Assembly: GCF_003860125.1 (NCBI RefSeq)
Contig: NZ_RQYL01000001.1
Span: 62,001-126,000 of the forward strand
Length of the DNA stretch: 64,000 bases
Direction: 5' to 3'
Source of the DNA: Fretibacterium sp. OH1220_COT-178
GTDB lineage: Bacteria; Synergistota; Synergistia; Synergistales; Aminobacteriaceae
This document shows positions 50,230-60,686 of this stretch, piece after piece (within the stretch, counting starts at the first letter, position 1; every line of letters starts with the position of its first letter). Made by a program: the position numbers and the translations under genes. The notes under the pieces were generated by a model. That model was not told where the DNA came from and made no database searches. It saw only the letters and a program-made list of their open reading frames with translations.

Positions 50230-52219
50230 GCTCAAGAAAGCGGAGCTTTACTATCACAAATCCGTTCGCGAAAAAATCGCCGAGATTTTGCAGGACAGCG
50301 GAGTCTGTCAGATCATCGAGGATCCCGAGCGGGAGGCCCGGCCAACGGAGATCGAGGCCTGCCTTGCGGAGAGCGAGGAGCGGCTCTCGGACATACGTTA
50401 TCTCCTGCGTACTCTGTCGGGTCGCTACAGGGATCCGATCCCCTCGATCGATCGTCTGCTGGGAGAGCGTCCGGTCGTCTCCATGGCCAACCTGTCCCGG
50501 TTGGCGCGCGAAACGGATTTGGCGGGGGTCTCCGCGGCCGTCCGCCAAAAGGAACACGAGATCAACGAACTGAGGGCCGAGGCATCGCAGCTCAGGACCA
50601 ACCGGAGCCTGCTCGATTCCCTTGGCTTCTTTCCCCACTCTCTTTCCCTTCTGACTGAGGGAACCCGTACCGTGCGGGGCATCGCGGGTACGGTAAAGGC
50701 CGAGCAGTTCGAGGCATTCAGGAGGGCTCTGGCGGAGTTCGCTCAGGATACGGAGCTCATCCTTCCCAAGGACATCCCCGCCGCCAGGGACGTCCCGGTC
50801 GTCGTGCTCCTGTCCCGGGACCGGAGCGATAAAATCATTGAGACCTGCACCCGCAACGGGATGTCGATCAGCGACATCCCCCCCTTGTTCAAGGGCACCG
50901 TAACTGAGGAGTCCGTGGCCTTGGTGTCGAAACTGGCCGAGCTCGAGCTCAGGGAACGGACCCTGTCGGAGGAGCTCGACGCCCTCGCGGAGAGGTGGAC
51001 GCCGATCGTCCAGAAGCTCTCCGATTATTGGAACAGCCTCGCCGGGCGTCATCGCGCCCTGGGGGAGAGCGACGAGACCGACCGGACCCTGAGAACCCGT
51101 TTTTGGGTTCCGGAGCGGGAGGCGGCCGAACTGCAGAAAAGGATCGAGGCCGTAAGTCCGTCCGTAGCCCTTTTCCTGAGCGACCCCGCAGAGGGCGACG
51201 AACCGCCCGCCCTTCTGGAGAACGGCCGGTTCGTCCGTCCGTTCAACGTCCTGACGACGCTCTACTCCCCTCCCGTCTACGGCGGGACGGACCCGACGCC
51301 GCTCCTGGCTCCCTTCTTCTTCATCTTCTTCGGGATGTGCCTGGGGGACGCGGGGTATGCCTTGGTGATGCTGGGCCTCATCGCCTGGCTCTTCAAGAAA
51401 TACCGGCGTATTCCCTCGTCGGTCAAGGACTTTATCGTTCTCTTCGCCTTCTGCGCCGTCTCGACGTTCGTATACGGGATCCTCAGCGGCAGTTTCTTCG
51501 GCGACTTCGTAGACGCCTTCCTGCCCTTCCTGATACCGGTCAAGAAGGCCCTCATGGCGGTCGATCCCATGACGAATCCGATGCAGGTCCTGGGCATCTC
51601 GCTGATTCTGGGCGTCGTTCACCTGATGTTCGGCCTTGGAATCGCCGCCTACGACAACATCCGAAACGGCCGCTGCATCGACGCGATCGGGGGCAACATC
51701 GCCTGGATCTTCTTCATCACGGGGCTGTGTCTGTTCGGATCGGCCGCGGGCGGTTTTCTTCCCTCCTTTTTCAGTCCCCTGGGCAAGATCATGGCCGCAG
51801 CGGGGGCGCTCGTCATATTCTGGTACGCGGGGCGCGAGAAGAAAAATGTGCTCTCCAAGGCGCTTTCAGGCTTTCTTGCCCTTTACGGCTCCACCTCCTA
51901 TCTGGGGGACATCCTCAGCTACAGCAGGCTTCTGGCCCTTGGGTTCGGCTCGGCGGTCATCGGGATGATCATCAACCTCCTGGGGGGAATGTCCGCCGAG
52001 ATCCCCTACGTCGGGTGGCTTGTCGCCATCGTCGTCCTGGTGGGTGGACATCTCTTCAGCATCCTCATCAATATCCTGGGCGCTTTCGTCCATCCCCTGC
52101 GTCTGCAGTACGTCGAGTTCTTCGGGAAGTTCTATCCGGGCGGAGGGCTTTCGTACGCCCCTTTGACCCACTCCGAGGAGTACGTGGAGATCGACAACAG
52201 CTGCTCCTCCAAGGTTTAA
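50216..52219 (+). CDS. ntpI: V-type ATP synthase subunit I
   Basis: 667 residues, the membrane stator subunit (a-subunit equivalent). The first about 350 residues are soluble with long coiled coils (AVRQKEHEINELRAEASQLRTN). The rest has about eight membrane helices, beginning PLLAPFFFIFFGMCLGDAGYALVML, with DILSYSRLLALGFGSAVIGMIINLL, where the essential Arg (SYSRLLALG) faces the proteolipid ring, and LGAFVHPLRLQYVEFFGKFYPGGG at the end. Length is normal. Confidence 0.95.
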   Translation: MGVAKLKKAELYYHKSVREKIAEILQDSGVCQIIEDPEREARPTEIEACLAESEERLSDIRYLLRTLSGRYRDPIPSIDRLLGERPVVSMANLSRLARETDLAGVSAAVRQKEHEINELRAEASQLRTNRSLLDSLGFFPHSLSLLTEGTRTVRGIAGTVKAEQFEAFRRALAEFAQDTELILPKDIPAARDVPVVVLLSRDRSDKIIETCTRNGMSISDIPPLFKGTVTEESVALVSKLAELELRERTLSEELDALAERWTPIVQKLSDYWNSLAGRHRALGESDETDRTLRTRFWVPEREAAELQKRIEAVSPSVALFLSDPAEGDEPPALLENGRFVRPFNVLTTLYSPPVYGGTDPTPLLAPFFFIFFGMCLGDAGYALVMLGLIAWLFKKYRRIPSSVKDFIVLFAFCAVSTFVYGILSGSFFGDFVDAFLPFLIPVKKALMAVDPMTNPMQVLGISLILGVVHLMFGLGIAAYDNIRNGRCIDAIGGNIAWIFFITGLCLFGSAAGGFLPSFFSPLGKIMAAAGALVIFWYAGREKKNVLSKALSGFLALYGSTSYLGDILSYSRLLALGFGSAVIGMIINLLGGMSAEIPYVGWLVAIVVLVGGHLFSILINILGAFVHPLRLQYVEFFGKFYPGGGLSYAPLTHSEEYVEIDNSCSSKV

Positions 52220-52242
52220 TCCGACACGGACAACACGGATAA

Positions 52243-52779
<537 letters not shown>

Positions 52780-52793
52780 GGCGGGTGGCTCGC

Positions 52794-53372
52794 ATGTCAC
52801 TTGCCGACATCAAAGCCAGAATAAGCGCCGAGGCACAGGACCAGATCCGGGCGATCGAGGCCGAGAACGATGCCCGGGTCGCCGAGATCACGGGCAAGGC
52901 GGAGGCCGAGGTCAAGGCCATCCGGGATTCCTACGGGGAAAGGCTCTCGAAGGAGGAGCCCGAGGTGGCCAGACGCCGCAAGATCGTGGCCGAGCTCGAC
53001 GCTGCGAAGGTGGATCTGGGCGTGCGCCAAACCCTCGTCGGCGAGGCCTTCGAGAGTTCCCTCCGCCGACTGGCCGAAATGCCTCGGGACCAATACGTGG
53101 CCTTCGCGAACCGTCTGATGGAGCAGGCCGTCCGCACGGGGCACGAGGTCGTCCTCGTCGGAAGGGGAGAAAAGCACCTCGACAAGTCCTGGCTCGACGA
53201 GTACAACACGGCCCATCAGACCTCCCTGGTCCTCTCCCCCGACCGCCTGTCCATCTCCGGCGGCTTCGTCCTCCGGGACGGGAGGATCGACGTCAATTGT
53301 TCCTGGGACATGCTTCTCGAGGACATTCGTTCGGAGATCGAGTCCGAAGTCGTCAGGAAGCTGTTCCCCTAG
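52794..53372 (+). CDS. ntpE: V-type ATP synthase subunit E
   Basis: 192 residues from ATG 52794 (GTG 52785 is possible). The first half is a charged coiled coil (IKARISAEAQDQIRAIEAENDARVAEITGKAEAEVKAIRDS); the second a compact domain (LVLSPDRLSISGGFVLRDGRIDVNCSWDMLLEDIRSEIESEVVRKLF) as in subunit E. With subunit G/F-like protein it makes the peripheral stalk. It starts 14 bases after subunit K. Confidence 0.92.
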   Translation: MSLADIKARISAEAQDQIRAIEAENDARVAEITGKAEAEVKAIRDSYGERLSKEEPEVARRRKIVAELDAAKVDLGVRQTLVGEAFESSLRRLAEMPRDQYVAFANRLMEQAVRTGHEVVLVGRGEKHLDKSWLDEYNTAHQTSLVLSPDRLSISGGFVLRDGRIDVNCSWDMLLEDIRSEIESEVVRKLFP

Positions 53373-53383
53373 GGGGTGCGACC

Positions 53384-54388
53384 GTGAGTTACGTGTATGC
53401 CGTGGCCAGATTGCGAGGCATGGAGAATCGCCTTCTGGACGCATCCTTCCTCTCCCGGCTCATCGACAGCCCGACGCTCGACGACGCCCTGAAGGCCCTG
53501 GGGGAGACGCCTTACTCCCGTTGGCTCGGAAAGGCCGCCGAGGCCGGCTTCGACAAGCTCATCGACGAGGAGATGCTCGCCACATGCAGGGAGCTGGAAC
53601 AGTTCGTGCCGGACAAGGCGCTCCTGACCCTTTTTCGGATGCCCTACGACTATCATAACGTCAAGGTGGTCCTGAAGAGCCTTTTCAAGGTTCGAGGCGG
53701 GGATTCCGAGGGGCGCCGCCACGAACTGCTTTCGCCTTTGGGCTCCGTCGACCCCGCCGAGCTGGTTTCGGCCCTCGAGACGGAGGAATATGCCCATCTC
53801 CCCTACGGTCTGGGCGATCTGATCCCCCGTTGCTGGTTCCTGTGGGAACAGACGAGGGACGCGCAGGCGGTGGAGCTGCTCCTGGACCACCACTTGTTTG
53901 CCACGATGCTCTCCCTTGCCGAGAATCTGAAGATGCCGACCATCGTGGATTGGGTGAGGAACAAGATCGATGCGGAGAACCTTCGCAGCGCCGTGAGGCT
54001 CCAGCGTATGGGCTTCGACACGGCGAAGGGGCTGCCCTTCTTTCATCCCGGCGGGACGATCCGTCCCGACGACGTCGCGCGCCTCCTCGGGGAGCCTTTG
54101 GAAACGTGGAGCAAACTCCTCTCTCACACCGGCATCGGCCCCCTGCTGGATGCCCTTCAGGACCGGTCGGACCTCCGGACGACCCTCTCGGAGGTCTCCA
54201 AGGCCCTCGACGCGTACCTGATCCGGGTGCTCGAAAAGGCGCGCTTTTCGATGGACTCCCCGGCGAACGTCCTCCTCTACCTGCTGACCAAGGAGGCCGA
54301 GGCGCGCAATCTGCGCATCGTCCTGGTCTGCGTAGCCGGCGGGCTGAATCGTGAATTTGCAAGGAGGCTGTTGAGCCATGTCCGATAG
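53384..54388 (+). CDS. ntpC: V-type ATP synthase subunit C
   Basis: 334 residues from a GTG with GGGGGTGCG upstream. All-helical, the socket that couples the rotor to the ring. Family features: [95 protein letters not shown] and [12 protein letters not shown] at the end. Overlaps the next gene by 11 bases. Confidence 0.93.
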   Translation: MSYVYAVARLRGMENRLLDASFLSRLIDSPTLDDALKALGETPYSRWLGKAAEAGFDKLIDEEMLATCRELEQFVPDKALLTLFRMPYDYHNVKVVLKSLFKVRGGDSEGRRHELLSPLGSVDPAELVSALETEEYAHLPYGLGDLIPRCWFLWEQTRDAQAVELLLDHHLFATMLSLAENLKMPTIVDWVRNKIDAENLRSAVRLQRMGFDTAKGLPFFHPGGTIRPDDVARLLGEPLETWSKLLSHTGIGPLLDALQDRSDLRTTLSEVSKALDAYLIRVLEKARFSMDSPANVLLYLLTKEAEARNLRIVLVCVAGGLNREFARRLLSHVR

Positions 54389-54716
54389 CCTTTCTTTGCC
54401 GATGGCCGCCATCGGCAGCTATGAGATGGTGCTCCCCTTTCAGGCCGTGGGCGTCAAACCCTTCATCCTGGAGGCGAACGAGCGGGACACGTTCGAGCGG
54501 ACGCTCGAGAAACTGGCCCGTGAAAATTACGCCGTGGTCTTCATTCAAGAGGACCTCTTCGTCGACTTCATTGAGAAGGTCGAGGAGATCAACGACACCT
54601 ATCCCACCAGCGTCCTGCCCCTGCCCGGACTGTCGGGCAATACCGGCGCAGGGCTGGCCTCCATCCGCAGCAGCGTGGAGAAGGCCGTGGGCATGGACAT
54701 CTTTGCGGAGAGATAG
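54378..54716 (+). CDS. ntpG: V-type ATP synthase subunit F (NtpG)
   Basis: 112 residues. Small Rossmann-like regulator on the central stalk. [40 protein letters not shown] and [32 protein letters not shown] match the subunit F core. Its start lies inside the last codons of subunit C. Confidence 0.92.
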   Translation: MSDSLSLPMAAIGSYEMVLPFQAVGVKPFILEANERDTFERTLEKLARENYAVVFIQEDLFVDFIEKVEEINDTYPTSVLPLPGLSGNTGAGLASIRSSVEKAVGMDIFAER

Positions 54717-54771
54717 GAAGGGCGGGCAGCTCCCCTTTCCTCGAGGAAAATGTATAGCGGAGGCGATAATA

Positions 54772-56565
54772 GTGCCCAATGAAAGATTGGTAAAAGGGAC
54801 CATAGAGCGGATCGCCGGCCCATTGGTCATCGCCAAGGGAATGACGGGTGCCAGCATGTACGACGTTGTGCACATCGGCGAGATCGGTCTGGTCGGAGAG
54901 ATCGTGGAGCTGGAGGGGGACAAGGCCTCCATCCAGGCCTACGAGGAGACCTCCGGCCTCATGCCCGGCGAGCCCGTCGTCTGCCTGGGCGAGCCCCTGA
55001 GCGTCGAGCTCGGTCCCGGAATTATCGAACAGTTCTACGACGGCATCCAGCGCCCCCTCGAGCTGATCGAGCAGGCGGCGGAAAGCCATTTCATCTCGCG
55101 CGGAATCAACGTTCCGGCGATCGATCGCAAGAAAAAATGGAACTTCGAGCCCAGGGTGAAGGTCGGGGATCTCGTCGAATCGGGCGATATCCTCGGAGTC
55201 GTTCAGGAGACGGTCGTCGTCGAACACCGCATTCTGGTGCCGAACGGCGTCAAGGGCAAGGTCAAGACCATCCAGTCCGGGGAGCGCACGGTCGAGGAGG
55301 TCGTCGCCGTACTGGACGACGAGGGGACCCTGCACGAGGTCAAGATGCTTCAGCGTTGGCCCGTGCGTCAGCCGCGCCCCGTCGCCAAGCGCCTTCCCCC
55401 CAACGTGCCGATGAGCACCGGGCAGCGCGTCGTCGACGCCTTCTTCCCCATCGCTCTCGGGGGGACGGCCTGCGTTCCAGGCCCCTTCGGTTCCGGCAAG
55501 ACGGTCATCCAGCACCAGTTCGCCAAGTGGGCCCAGGCCCAGATCGTCGTCTACGTCGGGTGCGGGGAGCGCGGCAACGAGATGACGGACGTGCTTCTGG
55601 AGTTCCCCGAGCTGGAGGACCCGCAGTCCGGACACCCGCTGATGAAGCGGACCACGCTCATCGCCAACACCTCCAACATGCCCGTGGCGGCGCGCGAGGC
55701 CTCCATCTACACGGCCATCACCCTGGCCGAGTACTACCGGGACATGGGCTACTCCGTGGCCCTGATGGCGGACTCGACCAGCCGATGGGCCGAGGCCCTG
55801 CGCGAGATGTCCGGCCGCCTCGAGGAGATGCCCGGCGAGGAGGGCTACCCCGCCTACCTGGGGACACGCCTCGCCTCCTTCTACGAGCGCGCCGGCCGCT
55901 GCATCGTCAAGGGCGGAGAAGGGCGCGAGGGATCCATCAGCGTCATCGGGGCAGTCTCGCCCCCCGGCGGCGACCTCTCCGAGCCCGTCACGCAGAACAC
56001 GCTGCGCGTCACCAAAGTGTTCTGGGGCCTCGACGCGAATCTGGCCTATCAGCGCCACTTCCCCGCCATCAACTGGCTCTCCAGCTACTCGCTCTACACG
56101 GAGCGCCTGGATGCCTATTGGGACGAGAAGTTCGACGACGAGTGGAGCGGCTTGCGCATCGAGGCCATGAGCCTTCTGGAGGAGGAGGATCAACTGCGCG
56201 AGGTCGTACGCCTGGTCGGGATCGACGCCCTCTCCAAAGAGGAGCGGATGGTGCTGGAGACGGCAAAGTCCCTGCGCGAGGATTTTCTGCATCAGAACGC
56301 CTTCCACGAGATCGACACCTATGCCTCGATGGACAAGCAGTTCAAGATGCTCAAGACCATCGTCCGTTTCCATCATCTGGGCATGGACGCCCTTCGGAAG
56401 GGCGTCGCCATGAACGCGCTCTTCAACCTCCCGGTGCGCGAACAGATCGCCCGCATGCGCTATCTCGAGGAGGCCCAGATCGCTCAGATCGACAAGCTTG
56501 AGGATACGATAAAGGAACAGATCAACGGGATCGTCCCGGTGGGTGGTGAGAGCAATGTTGCCTAA
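54772..56565 (+). CDS. ntpA: V-type ATP synthase catalytic subunit A
   Basis: 597 residues from a GTG preceded by GGAGG. The catalytic subunit: [23 protein letters not shown], the non-homologous insert region ending in [29 protein letters not shown], the P-loop [48 protein letters not shown] and [18 protein letters not shown]. Standard length. Its last 11 bases overlap the subunit B start. Confidence 0.97.
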   Translation: MPNERLVKGTIERIAGPLVIAKGMTGASMYDVVHIGEIGLVGEIVELEGDKASIQAYEETSGLMPGEPVVCLGEPLSVELGPGIIEQFYDGIQRPLELIEQAAESHFISRGINVPAIDRKKKWNFEPRVKVGDLVESGDILGVVQETVVVEHRILVPNGVKGKVKTIQSGERTVEEVVAVLDDEGTLHEVKMLQRWPVRQPRPVAKRLPPNVPMSTGQRVVDAFFPIALGGTACVPGPFGSGKTVIQHQFAKWAQAQIVVYVGCGERGNEMTDVLLEFPELEDPQSGHPLMKRTTLIANTSNMPVAAREASIYTAITLAEYYRDMGYSVALMADSTSRWAEALREMSGRLEEMPGEEGYPAYLGTRLASFYERAGRCIVKGGEGREGSISVIGAVSPPGGDLSEPVTQNTLRVTKVFWGLDANLAYQRHFPAINWLSSYSLYTERLDAYWDEKFDDEWSGLRIEAMSLLEEEDQLREVVRLVGIDALSKEERMVLETAKSLREDFLHQNAFHEIDTYASMDKQFKMLKTIVRFHHLGMDALRKGVAMNALFNLPVREQIARMRYLEEAQIAQIDKLEDTIKEQINGIVPVGGESNVA

Positions 56566-57964
56566 GGAATACAGGACCGTCTCGGGCCTTGCCGGCCCCC
56601 TGATGATGGTGGAGAACACGAGCGACGTCCGATACGACGAGCTGGTCGAGATCGAGCTCGGCAACGGGGAGAAGCGCCGCGGCCGTGTGCTCGAGATCGA
56701 GTCGACGCGCGCACTGGTTCAGGTCTTCGAGGGCACCTCGGGCATCGACATCGCCGACACGAAGGTGCGCTTCGTCGGCAAGGTTCTGACGCTGCCGGTG
56801 TCACGCGACATGCTGGGACGCGTCTTCAACGGACGCGGCGAGCCCATCGACGGCGGTGCCCCCCTGATCGCCGAGAAGAAGCTGGACATCAACGGAATGC
56901 CGATGAACCCCTACTCCCGGGACTTCCCCTCGGAGTTCATCCAGACCGGCATCTCCACGATCGACGGGCTGAACCCGATGGTCCGCGGTCAGAAGCTGCC
57001 CATCTTCTCGGCTTCCGGACTTCCCCACAACCGCATGGCCGCGCAGATCGCACGTCAGGCGACGGTCATCAGCGGCCACGAGGACTTCGCCGTCGTGTTC
57101 GCCGCGATGGGCATCACCTTCGAGGAGGCCTCCTTCTTCATGGAGGACTTCCGCAAAACGGGCGCCCTCCAGCGTACGGTGCTCTACATCAACCTGGCGG
57201 ACGACCCGGCGATCGAGCGCATCACCACGCCGCGCATCGCCCTCACCGCAGCGGAGTACCTGGCGTTCGAATGCGACATGCACGTCGTGGTCATCCTCAC
57301 CGACCTGACGAACTACTGCGAGGCGCTGCGCGAGATTTCGGCGGCCCGCAAGGAGGTCCCCGGCCGGCGCGGCTATCCCGGCTACCTGTACACCGACCTC
57401 GCGACCATGTACGAGCGAGCCGGACGTCTGAAGGGAAAGAGCGGCTCCATCACCCAGATCCCCATTCTGACCATGCCCGAGGACGACAAGACGCACCCGA
57501 TCCCCGACCTCACCGGCTACATCACGGAGGGGCAGATCATCCTCAGCCGCGGCCTGCACCGCAAGGGCATCTATCCGCCGGTAGACGTCATGCCCTCCCT
57601 CTCCCGCCTCAAGGACAAGGGCATCGGCAAGGAGAAGACCCGAGAGGATCACGCCGACCTGATGAACCAGCTCTTCGCCGGCTACGCGCGCGGCAAGGAG
57701 GCCAAGGAGCTCGCGGTCATCCTCGGCGAGGGCGCTTTGACGGACGAGGACAAGGCCTTCGCCAAGTTTGCCGACGTCTTCGAGGACCGCTACATCCGTC
57801 AGGGCGAATACGAGAACCGTACCGTCAAGGAGACGCTCGAGCTGGGCTGGGACCTTCTCACCCTGATCCCGACGAAGGAGCTGAAGCGCGTCCGCGACGC
57901 CTACATCGACAAGTATCTGAAACCCCTGCTCGACAAGAAGGCGGAACAGGGCATAAAGGCCTAA
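56555..57964 (+). CDS. ntpB: V-type ATP synthase subunit B
   Basis: 469 residues from ATG 56555 with GGTGGTGAG upstream. Non-catalytic nucleotide-binding subunit: [48 protein letters not shown] (the degenerate P-loop place), [25 protein letters not shown] and [21 protein letters not shown]. Length is normal. It is followed by subunit D after 15 bases. Confidence 0.97.
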   Translation: MLPKEYRTVSGLAGPLMMVENTSDVRYDELVEIELGNGEKRRGRVLEIESTRALVQVFEGTSGIDIADTKVRFVGKVLTLPVSRDMLGRVFNGRGEPIDGGAPLIAEKKLDINGMPMNPYSRDFPSEFIQTGISTIDGLNPMVRGQKLPIFSASGLPHNRMAAQIARQATVISGHEDFAVVFAAMGITFEEASFFMEDFRKTGALQRTVLYINLADDPAIERITTPRIALTAAEYLAFECDMHVVVILTDLTNYCEALREISAARKEVPGRRGYPGYLYTDLATMYERAGRLKGKSGSITQIPILTMPEDDKTHPIPDLTGYITEGQIILSRGLHRKGIYPPVDVMPSLSRLKDKGIGKEKTREDHADLMNQLFAGYARGKEAKELAVILGEGALTDEDKAFAKFADVFEDRYIRQGEYENRTVKETLELGWDLLTLIPTKELKRVRDAYIDKYLKPLLDKKAEQGIKA

Positions 57965-57979
57965 GGAGGCGGTGGAGCG

Positions 57980-58603
57980 ATGGCACGCATCAACGTCAAC
58001 CCCAACCGCATGGAGCTCTCGAAGCTCAAGAAGCGCCTGGCGGTGGCCAAGCGGGGGCACAAGCTGCTGAAGGACAAGCAGGACGCCCTCATCAAGGCGT
58101 TTTTGGAGCGGGCTCGAGCGGGCAAGGAGCTCCGGGAGAGGGTCGAGGCCGAACTTCAGGAGTGCTACGGGACCTTTGCGCTCTCCCGGGCGCAGACCAC
58201 CCCCGAGATCCTGGAGCAGGCACTGATCTTTCCGGGGGCGCGCTGCACGCTCTCCGTGGACTGGCACAACGTCATGAGCGTCATGGTCCCGCAATACGAC
58301 GTCAAGCAGGAAGGCAACCCCGTAAACTACGGCTTCGTCTCCGTCCCCCTGCTGCTGGATGTGGCTCTGGAGCAGTTCAGCAAACTGATCCTCCGCCTGC
58401 TGGAACTGGCCGCCGAGGAGAAGGCCATCCGCCTGATGGCCGGCGAGATCGAACGTACCCGGCGGCGCGTCAACGCCCTGGAGTACGTCATGATCCCCAA
58501 TCTGCAGGAGACCATCCGCTACATCAGCATGAAGCTGGACGAGCAGGAACGCTCGACCCTCAGCCGCCTGATGAAGATCAAGGAGATCGTCCGATCGGCT
58601 TGA
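57980..58603 (+). CDS. ntpD: V-type ATP synthase subunit D
   Basis: 207 residues, the central rotor shaft. MARINVNPNRMELSKLKKRLAVAKRGHKLLKDKQDALIK at the start and RRRVNALEYVMIPNLQETIRYISMKLDEQERSTLSRLMKIKE at the end are the antiparallel coiled coils of subunit D. AGGAGG lies before the ATG. Last gene of the operon, 17 bases before a strong terminator. Confidence 0.96.
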   Translation: MARINVNPNRMELSKLKKRLAVAKRGHKLLKDKQDALIKAFLERARAGKELRERVEAELQECYGTFALSRAQTTPEILEQALIFPGARCTLSVDWHNVMSVMVPQYDVKQEGNPVNYGFVSVPLLLDVALEQFSKLILRLLELAAEEKAIRLMAGEIERTRRRVNALEYVMIPNLQETIRYISMKLDEQERSTLSRLMKIKEIVRSA

Positions 58604-58620
58604 AGACGAACCTGTTCCAT

Positions 58621-58656
58621 AAAAAAACTCCCCCTCGCAGGAGGGGGAGTTTTTTT
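58621..58656. terminator. Strong bidirectional terminator after the V-ATPase operon
   Basis: A 10-bp perfect stem (ACTCCCCCTC at 58627-58636 with its complement at 58641-58650, loop GCAG) flanked by A7 and T7, so it works for the V-ATPase operon on the plus strand and for the DUF533 gene on the minus strand. Confidence 0.92.
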
Positions 58657-58692
58657 ATGGAGACACTCTCCAAGATGAGTCCGAAGACGGCA

Positions 58693-59445
58693 CTATGCCG
58701 ATTGCATCCCCACAAGCTGCTCGATGTTGCCCACAACCTCCGGCGTGAGCCCCATGGATTGGGCAAGCCGCTCCAGGTACGTCCGCTCCGCCAGGGTATC
58801 CACCTCGACAGCCATCAGAGAGGCGGAGTACACCTGCGCGGCAAGCTCGGGACGACCTCGGACCGCCGCAACGATCGCCTCCGTGGACATCGGGCTCTGC
58901 AGCTGCGAAAGGACATAATTCATTCCGTCCTGATCAATCCCCACCTCCTTCATCCTGCCGGTGATGCGATTCAGCTCGTCCGCATCAATTTTTCCATCCG
59001 CCTTGGCCGCATCGAGCATCGCGGTAAGAACCAGATGCGCGTCATTCTCAAGCTGCTGAGCCTGGCCTGGAGTTGGATTTTCGATCAAGCCCACCGGTGG
59101 CTGAGGATTCTGCCCGGCATTTTTGAGGGCCTTGAAGGCCATCATTCCAAGGAGCCCCATCAGGCCACCGCCCAGTCCCTTCAAAGGGGCACTCGACCTT
59201 CCGGAAAGAGCGCCAAGCAAAGCGCCAACGCCGGCAGCGGCAAGATTTTCCCTTCCACCGACAGCCTGTTCCGCGCGATTCATAAAAGATTGTCCGCGTC
59301 CTAGGAGGCCGGAAAACATCTCCTGAAGGCCAGCAGATTCTTTCCCGGAGAACAGATCCAAAACGTTCCGCATCCGTCCCTCCGACGAAGGGGCGAGACC
59401 ACTTCGGGTCAGAGCCCCCAGCATCTCCATAAAATTTGCCGCCAT
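58693..59445 (-). CDS. DUF533 (YebE-like) membrane protein
   Basis: 250 residues. A Gly-rich hydrophobic stretch (NLAAAGVGALLGALSGRSSAPLKGLGGGLMGLLGMMAFKAL) near 70-110 is followed by a TerB-like helical domain (NDAHLVLTAMLDAAKADGKIDADELNRITGRMKEVG, EVDTLAERTYLERLAQSMGL) typical of DUF533. The acidic DxKID motif recalls metal binding. Function unknown. It stands alone and shares the terminator with the V-ATPase operon. Confidence 0.85.
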   Translation of the reverse strand: MAANFMEMLGALTRSGLAPSSEGRMRNVLDLFSGKESAGLQEMFSGLLGRGQSFMNRAEQAVGGRENLAAAGVGALLGALSGRSSAPLKGLGGGLMGLLGMMAFKALKNAGQNPQPPVGLIENPTPGQAQQLENDAHLVLTAMLDAAKADGKIDADELNRITGRMKEVGIDQDGMNYVLSQLQSPMSTEAIVAAVRGRPELAAQVYSASLMAVEVDTLAERTYLERLAQSMGLTPEVVGNIEQLVGMQSA

Positions 59446-59474
59446 AAACCGTTCCCCCTTCCGATATAAATGAC

Positions 59475-60062
59475 TCAGCCCCAGACCGCCAGATACTTCG
59501 AGCGGAATTCCTCGAAGTTCATCGTCGTGGAGCCGGCCAGCACCAAGTTCCCATCCTGCACGAAGGAAGGGACGACCTCGAGGCCCATCCCCTCCGCCTC
59601 ACGATCGCGCTCGGCGAGGATCTCCCCATACTTCCCCTCCCGAAGGCTCCGGCCGAGGGCCTCCCCATCCAGCCCAACCTCGCTTCCGAGCTCCACAACA
59701 GCCTCCACGGAGGAGACGTTCTTATCCTCCACGAAAATGGCCTGGAAGACTCGCTCGATATAGGCATCCGTCCTGCCGGCAGCCCGGGCGAACTCGAGCC
59801 CCATCAGGGCGTTTCGGGTATTCGGCGAAACGTGTGTCGCCTCGAAATGCCGAAGCTCGCCGCCCAGGGCACGGTATCGCTTGAGATCGGCCTCCGCCTT
59901 GGCGTCGCTCTTCGCCGGTCCGCCCTCGGGCGGATATTCCGGGTGAATTTCCCAGGGCACCCACTCCGCCTCCACGGGGCGCTCCTCCTGCATCTTGAGC
60001 CAGAAGCCCCGACCAAGATAACAGAAAGGACACAAGAAATCGAAATAAACCTTGATCATCAT
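59475..60062 (-). CDS. DsbA-family (FrnE-like) oxidoreductase
   Basis: 195 residues from ATG 60062 (AAAGGAG upstream). Thioredoxin-fold with a helical insert: IKVYFDFLCPFCYLGRGFWLKMQ at the start carries a CPFC active site; VSSVEAVVELGSEVGLDGEALGRSL and VVPSFVQDGNLVLAGSTT (cis-Pro loop VPSF) close the fold. No signal peptide, so it is cytoplasmic, of the FrnE/2-hydroxychromene isomerase kind. Starts 18 bases after the nitroreductase-like gene. Confidence 0.9.
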   Translation of the reverse strand: MMIKVYFDFLCPFCYLGRGFWLKMQEERPVEAEWVPWEIHPEYPPEGGPAKSDAKAEADLKRYRALGGELRHFEATHVSPNTRNALMGLEFARAAGRTDAYIERVFQAIFVEDKNVSSVEAVVELGSEVGLDGEALGRSLREGKYGEILAERDREAEGMGLEVVPSFVQDGNLVLAGSTTMNFEEFRSKYLAVWG

Positions 60063-60079
60063 AGCGCTCTCCTTTCGGC

Positions 60080-60604
60080 TCACCAGCGCTCGAGATGCAC
60101 GGCCCCCTCATCAATACCACGATGCGGCGGCTTGTTCTCGGCACCATAGCCAATCGCGGCGATGCCCATGACCCGGATCCCCTGGGGCACTCCCAGCAGG
60201 GCCTCGATCTTTTCAGGTAGATCATCACGCCCCCAGCGGACTCCAAGCCAGACGGAATTCAGTCCCAGCCCCTCCGCAGCCAGCAAAATGTTCTGCATTG
60301 CCGCGGCGCAGTCCTCCTCCCACCAAGGGTTTTCATGCCCCTCGTGCAGGATAGCCCCGCACACGGCCACGGCCAGCGGAGCCTGAAGCAACATCTTGGC
60401 GTAAGGATGCGCCTCAGCCAGAGCGTTCAGGGTCCTGCGTTCCCGAATCACCACGAAATGCCAGGGGCGTCTGTTGGCCGCGCTGGGCGCAGCACAGGCA
60501 CACTCCAGAAGCAAGTCTATCTTATCCTGTTCTACCGGCCTCTCGGAATAGCTTCTCACACTTCGGCGTGCACGTATACCGTCCAAAAGCTCCCAGTTCT
60601 CCAT
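60080..60604 (-). CDS. Nitroreductase family FMN protein
   Basis: 174 residues from ATG 60604 with AAAGGGG upstream. The flavin-binding start (ELLDGIRARRSVRSYSERPVEQDKIDLLLECACAAPSAANRRPWHFVVI) and the second half (DCAAAMQNILLAAEGLGLNSVWLGV, GIRVMGIAAIGYGAENKPPHR) are typical of the nitroreductase family. It reduces nitro or quinone compounds with NAD(P)H. It ends 18 bases before the DsbA-family gene, so they are probably cotranscribed. Confidence 0.93.
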   Translation of the reverse strand: MENWELLDGIRARRSVRSYSERPVEQDKIDLLLECACAAPSAANRRPWHFVVIRERRTLNALAEAHPYAKMLLQAPLAVAVCGAILHEGHENPWWEEDCAAAMQNILLAAEGLGLNSVWLGVRWGRDDLPEKIEALLGVPQGIRVMGIAAIGYGAENKPPHRGIDEGAVHLERW

Positions 60605-60686
60605 CAGTTCAGCCCCTTTCGACACAACAGCGCAATCCCAGGAAGAACTAACCCCTTTTCGTCTTCCACTTCCAGCGAAGCACCGA

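Noticed and set aside
54589-56664. Long minus-strand open frame of 691 codons opposite V-ATPase subunit A.
   Set aside because: It mirrors the strong codon bias of the real gene on the other strand and shows no known domain.
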